From the NCBI GenBank assembly GCA_900545555.1, contig UQZI01000014.1, forward strand, positions 1 through 33,504: 33,504 nucleotides of DNA, in the 5' to 3' direction. The notes beneath the pieces were generated by a model, which was given only the letters and a program-made list of their open reading frames with translations, ran no database searches and was not told where the DNA came from. This DNA is from an uncultured Collinsella sp. (GTDB taxonomy: Bacteria; Actinomycetota; Coriobacteriia; Coriobacteriales; Coriobacteriaceae). Position numbers and translations under genes: made by a program. Below, one piece after another: positions 1 to 7,735 of the stretch (positions within the stretch are counted from its first letter, which is position 1; each line of letters begins with the position of its first letter).

Positions 1-2
1 CG

Positions 3-650
3 CTGTCGTCGAGCTACAACTCCGCGTGCCAGGCGGCAGATGCCGTGCGCGCCGAGTATCCCGATTTTGAGCTGTATGTGGTCGACAACGCTCTGCCCTG
101 TGCGACCGGCGAGCTCTTGGCGCTCGAGGCCGTGCGCCAGCGTTCGGCGGGGCTGACCGCCAAGCAGCTGGTCGATTGGGCAAACGAGGCAAAGACCTAC
201 GTCCACGGCTACTTTACGCTCGAGAGCTTCGATGCGCTGGCTGCCGGCGGCCGCATTCCGCCCGCGGCGGCACAGCTCACGGCAAAGCTCGACGTCAAAC
301 CCGAGCTGTCTTACGACCTGGCCGGTTCGCTGTCGCTGATCGGCGTCAACCGCGGTCGCAAGAAGGCACTCAAGTCCATCCTCAAGTCGTTCCGCGAGAA
401 CTATGTGCCCGATCGCACCATGCCCATCGCCATTATGACTGCCGATGCCGAGAAGGATGGTGACTGGCTCGAGGCCGCCGTTCGCAAGGAGGAGGGCTGC
501 GCCGACGTCACGATCATCCGCAGCTCCGTGGGCCCCACCATTGGCTCGCACGTGGGCCCCGGCATGGTGGCACTTGCGTTTTGGGGCAAGAACCGCGCCG
601 AGAAAGCCTCGCTTTCCGACCGCATCGCGCGCCGTGTGCGCGGTGAGTAG
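3..650 (+). CDS. DegV family protein (5' partial)
   Basis: C-terminal part of a DegV/EDD-fold protein, a family that binds a fatty acid in a deep cleft and serves fatty-acid kinase systems in Gram-positive bacteria. The reading frame is open from base 3, so the true start lies upstream of the window; GTG 45 is internal. Family signatures visible are LSSSYNSA at the very start, the ALAAGGRIPPAAA segment (the usual LxxGGRI loop), and VGPTIGSHVGPGMVALAFWGK near the end. About 215 codons are present, against roughly 280-290 for a full DegV. No partner kinase is visible. Identification is firm; the bound ligand and exact role are not. Confidence 0.9.
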   Translation: MSSSYNSACQAADAVRAEYPDFELYVVDNALPCATGELLALEAVRQRSAGLTAKQLVDWANEAKTYVHGYFTLESFDALAAGGRIPPAAAQLTAKLDVKPELSYDLAGSLSLIGVNRGRKKALKSILKSFRENYVPDRTMPIAIMTADAEKDGDWLEAAVRKEEGCADVTIIRSSVGPTIGSHVGPGMVALAFWGKNRAEKASLSDRIARRVRGE

Positions 651-742
651 ACAGGCGCTACGACCACAGGCGCCCCGCAGCTCAAGCTCCGGCGCTGAGT
701 ATTCAACCTGGTAACAACACCCAACCCAAAAGGAAAGGTTTC

Positions 743-1822
743 ATGGCAAACAAGCTCTCCGTCGCATTTATCGGCACCGGAATCATGGGTGCCCCCATCG
801 CCGGTCACATCCTGGATGCCGGCTATCCCGTCACGGTCAACAACCGCACCAAGTCCAAGGCTGCCGCGCTTATCGAGCGCGGCGCCGCCTGGGCTGATAC
901 GCCGGCCGAGGCCGTGGCGAACGCCGATGTCGTCTTTACCATGGTGGGCTATCCCTCCGAGGTCGAGGAACTCTACCTGGCGGGCGACGGCCTGCTCGCG
1001 TGCACCAAGCCGGGTGCGGTCTTGATCGATCTCACCACGAGCTCGCCCGAGCTCGCCCGTGACATTGCCGAGGCCGCCCAGGTTTCTGGTCGCATGGCGT
1101 TTGACTGCCCCGTCACCGGCGGCGAGTCGGGCGCTATCGCCGGTACGCTCACGGCCATCGTGGGCGCTACCGAGAACGACATTGCCCCGGTCCGCGACAT
1201 CCTTGCCACCTTTGCGGCCACCATCTGCTGCTTCGATGGCGCCGGCAAGGGCCAGGCTGCCAAGCTCGCCAACCAGGTGTCGCTGGGCGCCTGCATGGTC
1301 GGCATGGCCGACGCCATGGCATTTGCCGAGCTGAGCGGCCTCGATCTGGAGAAGACCCGTCAGATGATCCTGGGCGGCACCGGCAAGTCCGGCGCTATGG
1401 AGAGCTTGGCCCCCAAGGCGCTCGACGGCGACTACAAGCCCGGTTTTATGGTCGAGCACTTCATTAAGGACCTGCGTCTGGCGCTCGCCTACGCCGATGA
1501 CCGCGAGCTCGCGCTGCCCGGCGCCGACGTGGCCTTTACGCTCTACGACATGCTCGACGCCATCGGTGGTGCCAAGCTGGGCACTCAGGCCATCACGGTC
1601 CTCTATAAGGAGGAGGCCGATGCCATCGCCGCCGGTCTGGACTGGTCGCAGTATCGTCCCGAGGAGCATGGCGCTCACGAGGAAGGTTGCGGTTGCGGCG
1701 AGCACGGCGAGGACCATGAGTGCGGTTGTGGCCATCACCACGGCGAGGACCACGAGTGCTGCGGCGGCCACGGCCATGACGACGGCCACGAGTGCTGCTG
1801 TGGCCACCATCACGGGGAGTAG
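743..1822 (+). CDS. NAD(P)-dependent 3-hydroxyisobutyrate dehydrogenase-like oxidoreductase with His/Cys-rich tail
   Basis: Member of the beta-hydroxyacid dehydrogenase family (3-hydroxyisobutyrate, tartronate semialdehyde and related reductases), which use NAD(P) to oxidise or reduce a short hydroxyacid. The N-terminal Rossmann motif FIGTGIMG is at residues 9-16. The substrate loop DCPVTGGESGAIAGTL is present, as is the catalytic-lysine segment GAGKGQAAKLANQ. The conserved enzyme ends near residue 306, the usual family length. A further 53 residues follow that contain 14 His and 9 Cys, arranged as degenerate repeats of GEDHECxCGHHH; this looks like a metal-binding extension. A good ribosome site (AAAGGAAAGG) precedes ATG 743. 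The next gene starts 6 bp downstream, so the two are probably co-transcribed. The substrate cannot be told from sequence. Confidence 0.88.
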   Translation: MANKLSVAFIGTGIMGAPIAGHILDAGYPVTVNNRTKSKAAALIERGAAWADTPAEAVANADVVFTMVGYPSEVEELYLAGDGLLACTKPGAVLIDLTTSSPELARDIAEAAQVSGRMAFDCPVTGGESGAIAGTLTAIVGATENDIAPVRDILATFAATICCFDGAGKGQAAKLANQVSLGACMVGMADAMAFAELSGLDLEKTRQMILGGTGKSGAMESLAPKALDGDYKPGFMVEHFIKDLRLALAYADDRELALPGADVAFTLYDMLDAIGGAKLGTQAITVLYKEEADAIAAGLDWSQYRPEEHGAHEEGCGCGEHGEDHECGCGHHHGEDHECCGGHGHDDGHECCCGHHHGE

Positions 1823-1827
1823 CGCCC

Positions 1828-2256
1828 ATGAGCTGGACGTTCGTGGTGCTTGCGCTGGTGCTCTTTCTCTTTGCGATCTACATCGGCTTTCTGTGCGGCC
1901 AGTGGGCGTGCGAAAAGCGTGTCATCACCAAGCGCGACTACTGGATTGCCAACTTTGCAGGAGCGGCGGCAGTCGTCCTGCTGACCTGGGTGTTCTCGCT
2001 GTTCCCGCTGGTGCAGTTTGCGCCGATCGGCTGGCTCGGTGGCTTTATCGCCGGCCTTAAGATGAGCTTTGGCGAGTCCGTCGGTCCGTGGCGCAAGCAC
2101 GACGAGGTCTTTAACGTCAACAAGGCTCATCGAGCCGCCGCCGACGCGGGCGATGGCGAGGAACGCCGCCGTGCACGTCGCAATGGCGCGGCCGACCGAC
2201 AGCTCATCTCGGTCACCGATGACAGCAAGGGTGCTGGCAAGCACGCCAAGAAATAA
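1828..2256 (+). CDS. Small membrane protein of unknown function
   Basis: Not recognised as a named family. From ATG 1828 the protein is 142 residues. It opens with a hydrophobic helix (WTFVVLALVLFLFAIYIGFLCG), then has a short basic loop (CEKRVITKRDYW) and a second long hydrophobic stretch (NFAGAAAVVLLTWVFSLFPLVQFAPIGWLGGFIAG). It ends in a hydrophilic, Arg/Lys-rich tail of about 75 residues, probably cytoplasmic. An in-frame upstream start at 1792 would overlap the preceding gene and has no ribosome site, so 1828 is preferred. It sits in a tight row with the dehydrogenase upstream and the HEAT-like gene 15 bp downstream, suggesting one operon. Function is unknown. Confidence 0.72.
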   Translation: MSWTFVVLALVLFLFAIYIGFLCGQWACEKRVITKRDYWIANFAGAAAVVLLTWVFSLFPLVQFAPIGWLGGFIAGLKMSFGESVGPWRKHDEVFNVNKAHRAAADAGDGEERRRARRNGAADRQLISVTDDSKGAGKHAKK

Positions 2257-2271
2257 AAAGAAGAGGTAACT

Positions 2272-2970
2272 ATGGCAGAAAACAAAGACGAACAGCTCAC
2301 CGATGAGGAGCTGGCACAGCTTCAGCTGGCAGAGGAGAACGAGAACGCCGTCGATCGACTGGTCCAGGAGCTCGGCTGCCCCACGCGCCGCATCCGCCAG
2401 TTTGTCGCCCGCGTGCTGCACCTGCTTGCCGAGCGCGATCCGCAGCGCGTCGAGCCCTGCGTACCCGCGCTGATCGAGGCGCTCGACCGCCCCGAGGCGC
2501 AGACCCGCTGGGAGGCCCTCGATGCCCTGACGGCGCTCGCCACCACCTGCCCCGAGCAGCTGGGTGATGCCTTTGAGGGCGCCGAGACCGCACTGTTCGA
2601 CGAGATCTCCTCCACGCTGCGCTATGCCGCCTTCCGCCTGCTGTGCGTGTGGGGCGCCACGAGTGTCGAGCGTTCGCGCGAGGCTTGGCCCATCCTGGAC
2701 GAGGCCATCCAGTGCTACCACGGCGACCTTGAGTATCGCGATATGCTCGGTTGCCTGTACGAGTTTTGCCAGGGCGAGATCGACGCCGAGGTTGCCGAGA
2801 AGCTTGCGCTGCGCCTTAAGTTCGATGCCGAGAACGGCAAGGGCAGCTATCTCAAGGCGCGTTCGAGCGAGATTTGCGAAATGCTTGTTAAACGTTTTGG
2901 CCTGGATCTCTCCAAAAAGAAGAAGCGTGCTAGCGTTAAAAAATCTGACGACGCCGAAGACGAGGAGTAA
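2272..2970 (+). CDS. HEAT-repeat-like helical protein
   Basis: A 232-residue soluble protein that appears to be almost entirely alpha-helical. Residues about 25-190 read as successive antiparallel helix pairs (for example RRIRQFVARVLHLLAERDPQRVEPCVPALIEALDRPEAQTRWEALDALTALATTCPE), typical of HEAT-type solenoids, which usually mediate protein-protein contacts. The N-terminus is acidic (DEQLTDEELAQLQLAEENEN). The C-terminus carries a basic patch (SKKKKRASVKK) followed by acidic residues. The start has a strong ribosome site (AAGAGGTAACT before ATG 2272). It ends 6 bp before the isocitrate dehydrogenase start, so it is likely in that operon. No enzymatic motif is seen and the partner is unknown. 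Confidence 0.75.
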   Translation: MAENKDEQLTDEELAQLQLAEENENAVDRLVQELGCPTRRIRQFVARVLHLLAERDPQRVEPCVPALIEALDRPEAQTRWEALDALTALATTCPEQLGDAFEGAETALFDEISSTLRYAAFRLLCVWGATSVERSREAWPILDEAIQCYHGDLEYRDMLGCLYEFCQGEIDAEVAEKLALRLKFDAENGKGSYLKARSSEICEMLVKRFGLDLSKKKKRASVKKSDDAEDEE

Positions 2971-2976
2971 CAGATT

Positions 2977-4062
2977 ATGGCGCACGATGTAGTCCTGATT
3001 CCCGGTGACGGCATCGGTCCCGAGATTACGCAGGCCATGCGCCGCGTGGTCGAGGCCACCGGTGTCCAGATCAACTGGAACGTCCAGGAGGCCGGTGCCG
3101 GCGTCATGGACGAGTTTGGCACGCCGCTGCCCCAGCACGTGCTCGATGCGGTTGCCGAGACTAAGGTTGCCATCAAGGGCCCCATCACCACACCGGTCGG
3201 TACGGGCTTCCGCAGCGTCAACGTGGCCCTGCGCAAGCACTTCGACCTGTACGCTTGCGTGCGCCCTTGCCTGTCGCAGCCGGGCGACGGCTCGCGCTTC
3301 CGTGACGTCGATCTGGTCATCGTGCGCGAGAACACCGAGGACCTCTACGCCGGCATCGAGTTCGATGAGGGCGCTGCCGAGGTCGAGGAGCTCTCACAGC
3401 TCGTCGAGCGTTCGGGCCAAAAGACCTTCGCCGCCGATTCCGCCATCTCGATCAAGCCGATCTCCATCGCCAAGAGCCGTCGCATTGTGGAGTATGCCTT
3501 TGAGTACGCCCGCCGCTGCGGCCGCAAAAAGGTGACGGCCGTGCACAAGGCCAACATCATGAAGGCGACCGACGGCCTGTTCCTGCGCGTGGCGCGCAAG
3601 GTGGCCGCCAGCTATCCCGATATCGAGTTCAACGACAAGATCGTCGACGCCACCTGCATGGGCCTAGTCCAAAACCCCAACGACTTCGATGTCCTGGTGC
3701 TGCCCAACCTGTACGGCGACATCGTGAGCGACCTGTGCGCCGGCCTGGTGGGCGGTCTGGGCATGGCACCCGGCTCCAACATCGGTGCCGACTGCGCAAT
3801 CTTTGAGGCTACGCACGGCTCCGCGCCCGATATCGCTGGCCAGGATATCGCCAACCCCACGGCCGAGATTCTCTCTGCTGCGATGATGCTCGATCACCTG
3901 GGCGAGAACGACGCCGCCAACCGCATTCGCGCCGCCGTCTCCGCCACGCTTGACGAGGGCGAGCAGGTTACCGGTGACGTGCGTCGTGCTCAGACCGGCT
4001 CCGTCGAGGGGGCCGTGGGCACGCAGGCCTTTGCCGATGCCGTTATCGCGCACCTGGCCTAA
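2977..4062 (+). CDS. icd: NAD-type isocitrate dehydrogenase (isocitrate/isopropylmalate dehydrogenase family)
   Basis: 361 residues, the length of short NAD-type isocitrate dehydrogenases, which oxidatively decarboxylate isocitrate to 2-oxoglutarate. Visible signatures are the N-terminal IPGDGIGPE, the substrate loop TTPVGTGFRSVNVALRKHFDLYACVRP, DLVIVRENTEDLYAGIE, the catalytic-lysine region KKVTAVHKANIMK, the metal-site aspartates in DVLVLPNLYGDIVSDL, and EATHGSAPDIAGQDIANPTA. The serine and asparagine in RSVNVALR fit isocitrate rather than isopropylmalate, where this loop differs. Homoisocitrate dehydrogenases are similar, so a small doubt remains. It is probably translated with the upstream helical protein (6-bp gap) and is followed by a hairpin at 4121-4151. 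Confidence 0.85.
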   Translation: MAHDVVLIPGDGIGPEITQAMRRVVEATGVQINWNVQEAGAGVMDEFGTPLPQHVLDAVAETKVAIKGPITTPVGTGFRSVNVALRKHFDLYACVRPCLSQPGDGSRFRDVDLVIVRENTEDLYAGIEFDEGAAEVEELSQLVERSGQKTFAADSAISIKPISIAKSRRIVEYAFEYARRCGRKKVTAVHKANIMKATDGLFLRVARKVAASYPDIEFNDKIVDATCMGLVQNPNDFDVLVLPNLYGDIVSDLCAGLVGGLGMAPGSNIGADCAIFEATHGSAPDIAGQDIANPTAEILSAAMMLDHLGENDAANRIRAAVSATLDEGEQVTGDVRRAQTGSVEGAVGTQAFADAVIAHLA

Positions 4063-4120
4063 GGCACGCACGCTGCAAACGCCTAAATAGTACTTAAGTG
4101 TTTGCGTATAACCTAAGAAT

Positions 4121-4151
4121 GAATACGCCCGGCGCCTCGTCGGGCGTATTC
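4121..4151 (+). terminator. Hairpin after icd
   Basis: An 11-bp perfect stem (GAATACGCCCG at 4121-4131 with CGGGCGTATTC at 4141-4151) closes a 9-base loop. Only a short, broken T run follows, so it could be a weak terminator or an attenuator in front of the gene at 4189. Confidence 0.6.
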
Positions 4152-4188
4152 TATTGGGGACTATGTTTCCTAACAAGGAGTAATTGAT

Positions 4189-5271
4189 ATGGGTCTGATT
4201 CAAAAGAAGGACGAGAAGGACGAGATCGACGGTATCCAGATCATCGAGCGCGGCGAAGGCCCCGACGGTGACGAGGACGAGAAGATCGACCTGGTCGCCG
4301 GCACGTCTGCCGAGCACATTGCCGCCGGCACGACGGCCGAGGAGGAGGATGCTCGCCTGGAGGCAAAGATCGCCGCGGACGCCGCCGACGAGAACCTCAT
4401 GCCCGAGGAGCAGGACGAGGACGACTCCGATGCGGACGACCATGCATCCAAGCACAAGAAGACGATGATTGCCGCCTTTGTGGTCGCCATCGTGATCGCT
4501 GCGGTGGTCGGCTTCTTTATCGGCAACGGTGGTTTTGGCGGCAAGGGTGTCGGTTCGGCGACCCTGACCGAGGACCAGCTCGATTCGACCGTGGCAAGCT
4601 ATAGCTACAACGGCAAGAAGAGCGACATCACCGCGCGCGAGGCCATCGAGAGCCAGTACAGCCTCGACACCGTCAAGGGCGACGACGGCAACTACACCGC
4701 TCCGTCTGCCGACGTTATCCTGTCCTACGTGCGCAACCAGATTCTGCTGGACGCTGCCGAGGACGAGGGCATTACCGTTTCTTCCAAGGAAATGAAGCAG
4801 TACGCCGAGGATTCCATCGGCACTTCGGACTACAAGACCATGGCCACGCAGTACGGCGTGTCCAAGGACCAGGCCAAGCAGATCGTCCGCCAGTCTGCGA
4901 CGCTGCAGAAGCTCTACAAGAAGAAGGTGGGCGATAGCTCCGCAAGCATGCCGACCGCCCCGACCGAGCCTGCTGACGGCAACGAGGAGACCGCGAGCAA
5001 GGACTACGCCGACTACATCATCAACCTTGCCGGCGATGAGTGGGATAGCTCAAAGGGCACCTGGAAGGACGCCGACAGCACCTATGCTAAGGCGTTCGCC
5101 GACGATGCCTTTACGGCCGATAGCGCAACCTATAAGCAGGCCATGACCGCCTATTACACCGCTTACCAGCAGTACTCTTCGCAGGCTTCGAGCGCCAGCT
5201 CCAAGTGGACCGAGTATGCTAACGGTCTCTACGCCAAGGCCAACATCAGCATTTACGGCCTGTTTGCGTAA
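4189..5271 (+). CDS. Membrane-anchored extracytoplasmic protein, SurA-N-like
   Basis: 360 residues. The first 90 are very acidic and predicted cytoplasmic. One transmembrane helix follows (MIAAFVVAIVIAAVVGFFIGNGG, about residues 91-113). The rest is a roughly 245-residue extracytoplasmic part rich in Asp, Ser, Tyr and Lys. The segment ADVILSYVRNQILLDAAEDEGITVSSKEMKQYAEDSIGTSDYKTMATQYGVSKDQAKQIVRQSATLQKLYKKKV resembles the helical chaperone core of SurA/PrsA/trigger-factor-like proteins. No peptidyl-prolyl isomerase (rotamase) domain is seen. This suggests a secreted-protein chaperone-like role, which is inference from the helical pattern. AAGGAG precedes ATG 4189. A strong hairpin follows at 5314, so the gene is probably its own unit. 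Confidence 0.7.
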   Translation: MGLIQKKDEKDEIDGIQIIERGEGPDGDEDEKIDLVAGTSAEHIAAGTTAEEEDARLEAKIAADAADENLMPEEQDEDDSDADDHASKHKKTMIAAFVVAIVIAAVVGFFIGNGGFGGKGVGSATLTEDQLDSTVASYSYNGKKSDITAREAIESQYSLDTVKGDDGNYTAPSADVILSYVRNQILLDAAEDEGITVSSKEMKQYAEDSIGTSDYKTMATQYGVSKDQAKQIVRQSATLQKLYKKKVGDSSASMPTAPTEPADGNEETASKDYADYIINLAGDEWDSSKGTWKDADSTYAKAFADDAFTADSATYKQAMTAYYTAYQQYSSQASSASSKWTEYANGLYAKANISIYGLFA

Positions 5272-5313
5272 GATCTGCCTGAGCTTACCGATCGCGTAGC
5301 CGAACTATCTGAA

Positions 5314-5350
5314 TAAGCCCGCTAGAACGATATCCGTTCTAGCGGGCTTA
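5314..5350. terminator. Bidirectional intrinsic terminator
   Basis: A perfect 16-bp inverted repeat (TAAGCCCGCTAGAACG at 5314-5329 and its complement at 5335-5350) with a 5-base loop. It lies between the converging gene ends at 5271 (plus) and 5386 (minus) and can serve both directions; flanking T/A runs are short. Confidence 0.8.
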
Positions 5351-5385
5351 TTGCGTCGGAGGTACCGGTGGTTAAATAATCTCAA

Positions 5386-5622
5386 TTAATCTTTAAGTCC
5401 AAAAAGGCTATCGGCTTCATCGTCGGATATATATTCCAGTACATCGCCCGGTTGGCAGTCGAGTGCCCGGCATATCGCGTCAAGAGTTGAAAAACGTATG
5501 GCAGAAACCTTGCCCGTCTTAATGCGTGACATATTGACCTGGGAGATGCCCACACGTTCCGCAAGCTCTTTGGATGAGATCTTGCGTTCGGCGAGCATGC
5601 GGTCAAGCCGCAGAATAATCAT
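5386..5622 (-). CDS. XRE (Cro/C1)-type helix-turn-helix regulator
   Basis: A 78-residue, single-domain DNA-binding protein. The helix-turn-helix is clear at residues about 18-45 (SSKELAERVGISQVNMSRIKTGKVSAIRFSTLDAICRALDCQPGDVLEY), ending with the usual DALxCxPGDVLEY of small XRE regulators. It begins 9 bp after the stop of the DUF2975 membrane protein on the same strand, a common pairing in Firmicutes and Actinobacteria. In such pairs the XRE protein is thought to control its own operon. Targets are not known. Confidence 0.88.
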   Translation of the reverse strand: MIILRLDRMLAERKISSKELAERVGISQVNMSRIKTGKVSAIRFSTLDAICRALDCQPGDVLEYISDDEADSLFGLKD

Positions 5623-5631
5623 GGATTCCCC

Positions 5632-6270
5632 CTAGAGCAACTCGTCATCTTGTTTTTGCAGGATATACCCGTAGCGGAAGACGCTGGCTATCAGGCAAAT
5701 AATCAGGCCTGCAAAGAGCATGGAAGGGTCGAATAGCTGGCCGACGAACGCATCCGTAAAGCTGCCGCCAAATCCTGAGAGTATCATTCCCGTGATTACG
5801 GCACCAAGAAGCCTCACGGCAACGCCGCCGATAAGGAATAAATGTCCTACTCGACGAAGCGTATGGCTGCATTCAAGGTCAAAGGGCCTGCCTTCCTTTT
5901 CAATGTTGAAGAAAAGCCTGCGCACGCTTAGCGCGATGGTAAGCGCGAGGCATGTCATCAAGAGGCTCCCTATGGCAGTGTGACCATCGTGTGCAACGAG
6001 CATAAGTGGGGCCTGCGCATCGGTACCGACGATAGCAAGGCACGGTCCTTCGCCGGCTTGAAGTTCTACGGATTGGAGACACGACCCTTGGGAGAGGCCA
6101 GGCAATATGAGTAGAAGGTCAATCATAATGACTGCGAGGAGTCCCAGAGCGAGCGCTGTGGTAATGCAGATTGTGGCCCATTTGCAGATGCGAGCGAGCT
6201 TCTTCAGTTTAGCTATCGTCTGTTCGCGGCTGATGGTTTCATTCGATGTGGATGCGTTCCAGCGGATCAT
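5632..6270 (-). CDS. DUF2975-type membrane protein
   Basis: 212 residues from ATG 6270. That start is chosen because GGAGGGG lies directly in front of it, whereas ATG 6309, 13 codons upstream, lacks a ribosome site. Four transmembrane helices are visible: around residues 30-58 (WATICITTALALGLLAVIMIDLLLILPGL), 98-118 (SLLMTCLALTIALSVRRLFF), 140-165 and 180-205. An extracytoplasmic loop with two cysteines lies between the first two. The segment RRLFFNIEKEGRPFDLECSHTLRRVGHL is typical of DUF2975 proteins, which are usually encoded beside a small XRE regulator, as here. The biological role of the family is not established. Confidence 0.8.
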   Translation of the reverse strand: MIRWNASTSNETISREQTIAKLKKLARICKWATICITTALALGLLAVIMIDLLLILPGLSQGSCLQSVELQAGEGPCLAIVGTDAQAPLMLVAHDGHTAIGSLLMTCLALTIALSVRRLFFNIEKEGRPFDLECSHTLRRVGHLFLIGGVAVRLLGAVITGMILSGFGGSFTDAFVGQLFDPSMLFAGLIICLIASVFRYGYILQKQDDELL

Positions 6271-6501
6271 AGCCCCTCCAACCAATCTCTTGGATGATAC
6301 TTGTATCATATATCATAATTAATGATAAACGATAAATAATTACGGATACTGAGTAAGTAATGATTGAAAACGATTAGCGTGAGCTATTAGCTCATTTTGG
6401 ATGCCGGAGTTTAGCGCGCGGGGGATGAGGACAAATGCCAAAACTTCCCGTGATCGCGCAAGCGCTCCATCGCGCTTCCCTAATTCATCTGGGAAAACAA
6501 C

Positions 6502-6515
6502 TGCAAACGATTGCA
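6502..6515. promoter_or_regulatory. cre-like / LacI-family operator
   Basis: TGCAAACGATTGCA fits the catabolite-responsive-element consensus TGNAANCGNWNNCA at every position and is centred on the CG typical of LacI-family operators. It lies far upstream of the PTS start at 6975. The cognate protein is not identified. Confidence 0.5.
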
Positions 6516-6845
6516 AGTAACCGGTGAGCGGTCGAAAACTACCGTTCACCGATAATCTCAAAACTGGTTCTAACTGGTATTAAGTCAAAAAGACCAATTC
6601 ACATATCTTCACAATGACCTGCAATTTTTCTACACGCTATTTTTAGCCGCCCTGCGTTGTTTAGACACAGGAAAAGATCCGATCTTTTGCCAAAACATTT
6701 CGAAACGGTTTCAAAACCGCAGGTAGAAGTGTTAACGACCGGTAAACGGTCGATTTATCACCGTGAGCGGTGCAAAAACGTTTTACCGTATGAATCAACG
6801 AAAGCGACCTCTTTTGGGGTGATATAGTGACAACAACACGTCACG

Positions 6846-6874
6846 TGGTTACTACCAGTTTAGAAACCACTGGT
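6846..6874. promoter_or_regulatory. GntR (NagR/DasR-type) operator cluster upstream of the PTS operon
   Basis: TGGT-TACT-ACCA at 6846-6857 has the half-sites and 4-base spacing of NagR/DasR operators, and the 12-mer is identical to the site in front of agaS (11139-11150). ACCAGT at 6854-6859 pairs with ACTGGT at 6869-6874, giving an overlapping second inverted repeat. The site lies about 20 bp downstream of a TATAGT hexamer, a position suited to blocking transcription. The GntR protein encoded at 10367 is the likely ligand-responsive repressor. Confidence 0.7.
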
Positions 6875-6921
6875 CTTCAAAGAAGGCTTTCTAAGAAGCT
6901 TTAAGGGCGAGCGCCCGCTGG

Positions 6922-6964
6922 CTTCCGAAAATCATCGGACTCAGATTGTACACACCTTCGGAAG
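6922..6964 (+). promoter_or_regulatory. Leader inverted repeat overlapping the PTS IIA ribosome site
   Basis: CTTCCGAA (6922-6929) is complementary to TTCGGAAG (6957-6964). The right arm overlaps the AAGGGA ribosome site of ATG 6975, so pairing could limit translation. The 27-base loop makes this a modest prediction. Confidence 0.4.
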
Positions 6965-6974
6965 GGAAATTTGA

Positions 6975-7418
6975 ATGGTTGGCTTTATTCTTACCGGTCA
7001 TGGACAGTTCGCACCCGGCCTTGCAAGCGCTATCGCTATGGTTGCCGGCGACCAGCCTGCTTTTACCGTCGTTCCTTTTGAGGGCGACCAGGCCGCATCC
7101 TACGGTGAGGATCTCCGCGCCGCTATTACCGCCATGCGCGAGGAGTGCGATGGCGTGCTCGTCTTTACCGACCTGCTTGGCGGCACCCCGTTCAACCAGT
7201 CGATGATGATTGCCCAGGATGTCGACAACGTCGAGGTTCTGACTGGCACCAACCTTCCCATGGTTATTGAGCTTCTGTTCCTCCGCGGCAATGCCACGCT
7301 CGCCGAGCTTGGCGAGCAGGCCGTGACCGTTGGCCAGACGGGCGTCACCGCCCAGACGGTCGCATCCGTTGCCGGCTCCGAGGAAGAGGATATCTTCGGC
7401 GACGAGGACGGCATCTAA
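6975..7418 (+). CDS. PTS mannose-family IIA component
   Basis: 147-residue cytoplasmic IIA protein that accepts phosphate from HPr and passes it to IIB. The phosphorylation-site histidine is His9 in MVGFILTGHGQFAPG. The family loops VPFEGDQAASYGEDL, LVFTDLLGGTPFNQS and TNLPMVIELLF are all present. A short acidic tail (GSEEEDIFGDEDGI) follows the core. It is the first gene of a PTS operon. Its TAA overlaps the ATG of the YajC-like gene (TAATG), implying translational coupling. With AgaS, NagA and a NagR-like regulator nearby, the substrate is probably N-acetylgalactosamine or another amino sugar (AgaF-like). That specificity is inferred from neighbours only. Confidence 0.93.
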   Translation: MVGFILTGHGQFAPGLASAIAMVAGDQPAFTVVPFEGDQAASYGEDLRAAITAMREECDGVLVFTDLLGGTPFNQSMMIAQDVDNVEVLTGTNLPMVIELLFLRGNATLAELGEQAVTVGQTGVTAQTVASVAGSEEEDIFGDEDGI

Positions 7419-7699
7419 TGGCCGATTTCGGAGCCAACGTCCTGAGCTCCTCGGTCGCCCTTTTAGGCCTGCTTGTCATCATGGGCTTGATTTACACCAT
7501 CTGGTCGCAAATCAACATGAAGAAGAAGCAGAAGTACTTCAAGGAGCTGCACACCGAGCTCAAGCCGGGTCAAGAGGTTCTTTTCGCCGGCGGTATCTAC
7601 GGAACCGTCAAAGGCATCGAAGGCGAGAAGGTCCAGATCAAAGTCCGATCCGGGGCCGTCGTAGATGTTTCGCGTTACGCGATTCAGGAGATCAAGTAA
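7418..7699 (+). CDS. yajC: YajC-like protein inside the PTS operon
   Basis: 93 residues with one N-terminal transmembrane helix (VALLGLLVIMGLIYTIW, about residues 13-30). A basic linker (NMKKKQKYFKELHTEL) and a small beta domain (KPGQEVLFAGGIYGTVKGIEGEKVQIKVRSGAVVDVSRYAIQEI) follow. This is the YajC architecture, normally an accessory subunit of the Sec translocon. Here it lies between PTS IIA and IIB. The same association is known from mannose-family PTS loci in streptococci, including the pneumococcal hyaluronan-utilisation locus. It may therefore be a PTS-dedicated paralog rather than the secretion protein. The start overlaps the IIA stop by one base. Confidence 0.85.
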   Translation: MADFGANVLSSSVALLGLLVIMGLIYTIWSQINMKKKQKYFKELHTELKPGQEVLFAGGIYGTVKGIEGEKVQIKVRSGAVVDVSRYAIQEIK

Positions 7700-7735
7700 C
7701 TGTCGTCAGCAAATAACGAAAGGAAGCTGATCAAC

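Larger units (their letters stand above)
6310..6974. promoter_or_regulatory. Long regulatory region upstream of the mannose-family PTS operon
   Basis: No convincing gene is present in 665 bp. The region carries four copies of the CSGTRARCGGT motif (6522-6532, 6541-6551 reversed, 6740-6750, 6761-6771). It also has a perfect cre-like site (6502-6515), a second near-match in a palindrome (6698-6715), a perfect 8-bp inverted repeat AAAAGATC-C-GATCTTTT (6672-6688), and GntR operators (6846-6874). A -10-like TATAGT lies at 6823-6828, upstream of the GntR site. A leader hairpin (6922-6964) overlaps the first ribosome site. This density suggests several regulators act on the PTS operon. Confidence 0.7.

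Noticed and set aside
401..1813. Long minus-strand open frame (470 codons)
   Set aside because: Antisense to DegV and the dehydrogenase, both with clear family motifs; low-complexity Ala/Val/Leu translation typical of a GC-rich shadow frame.
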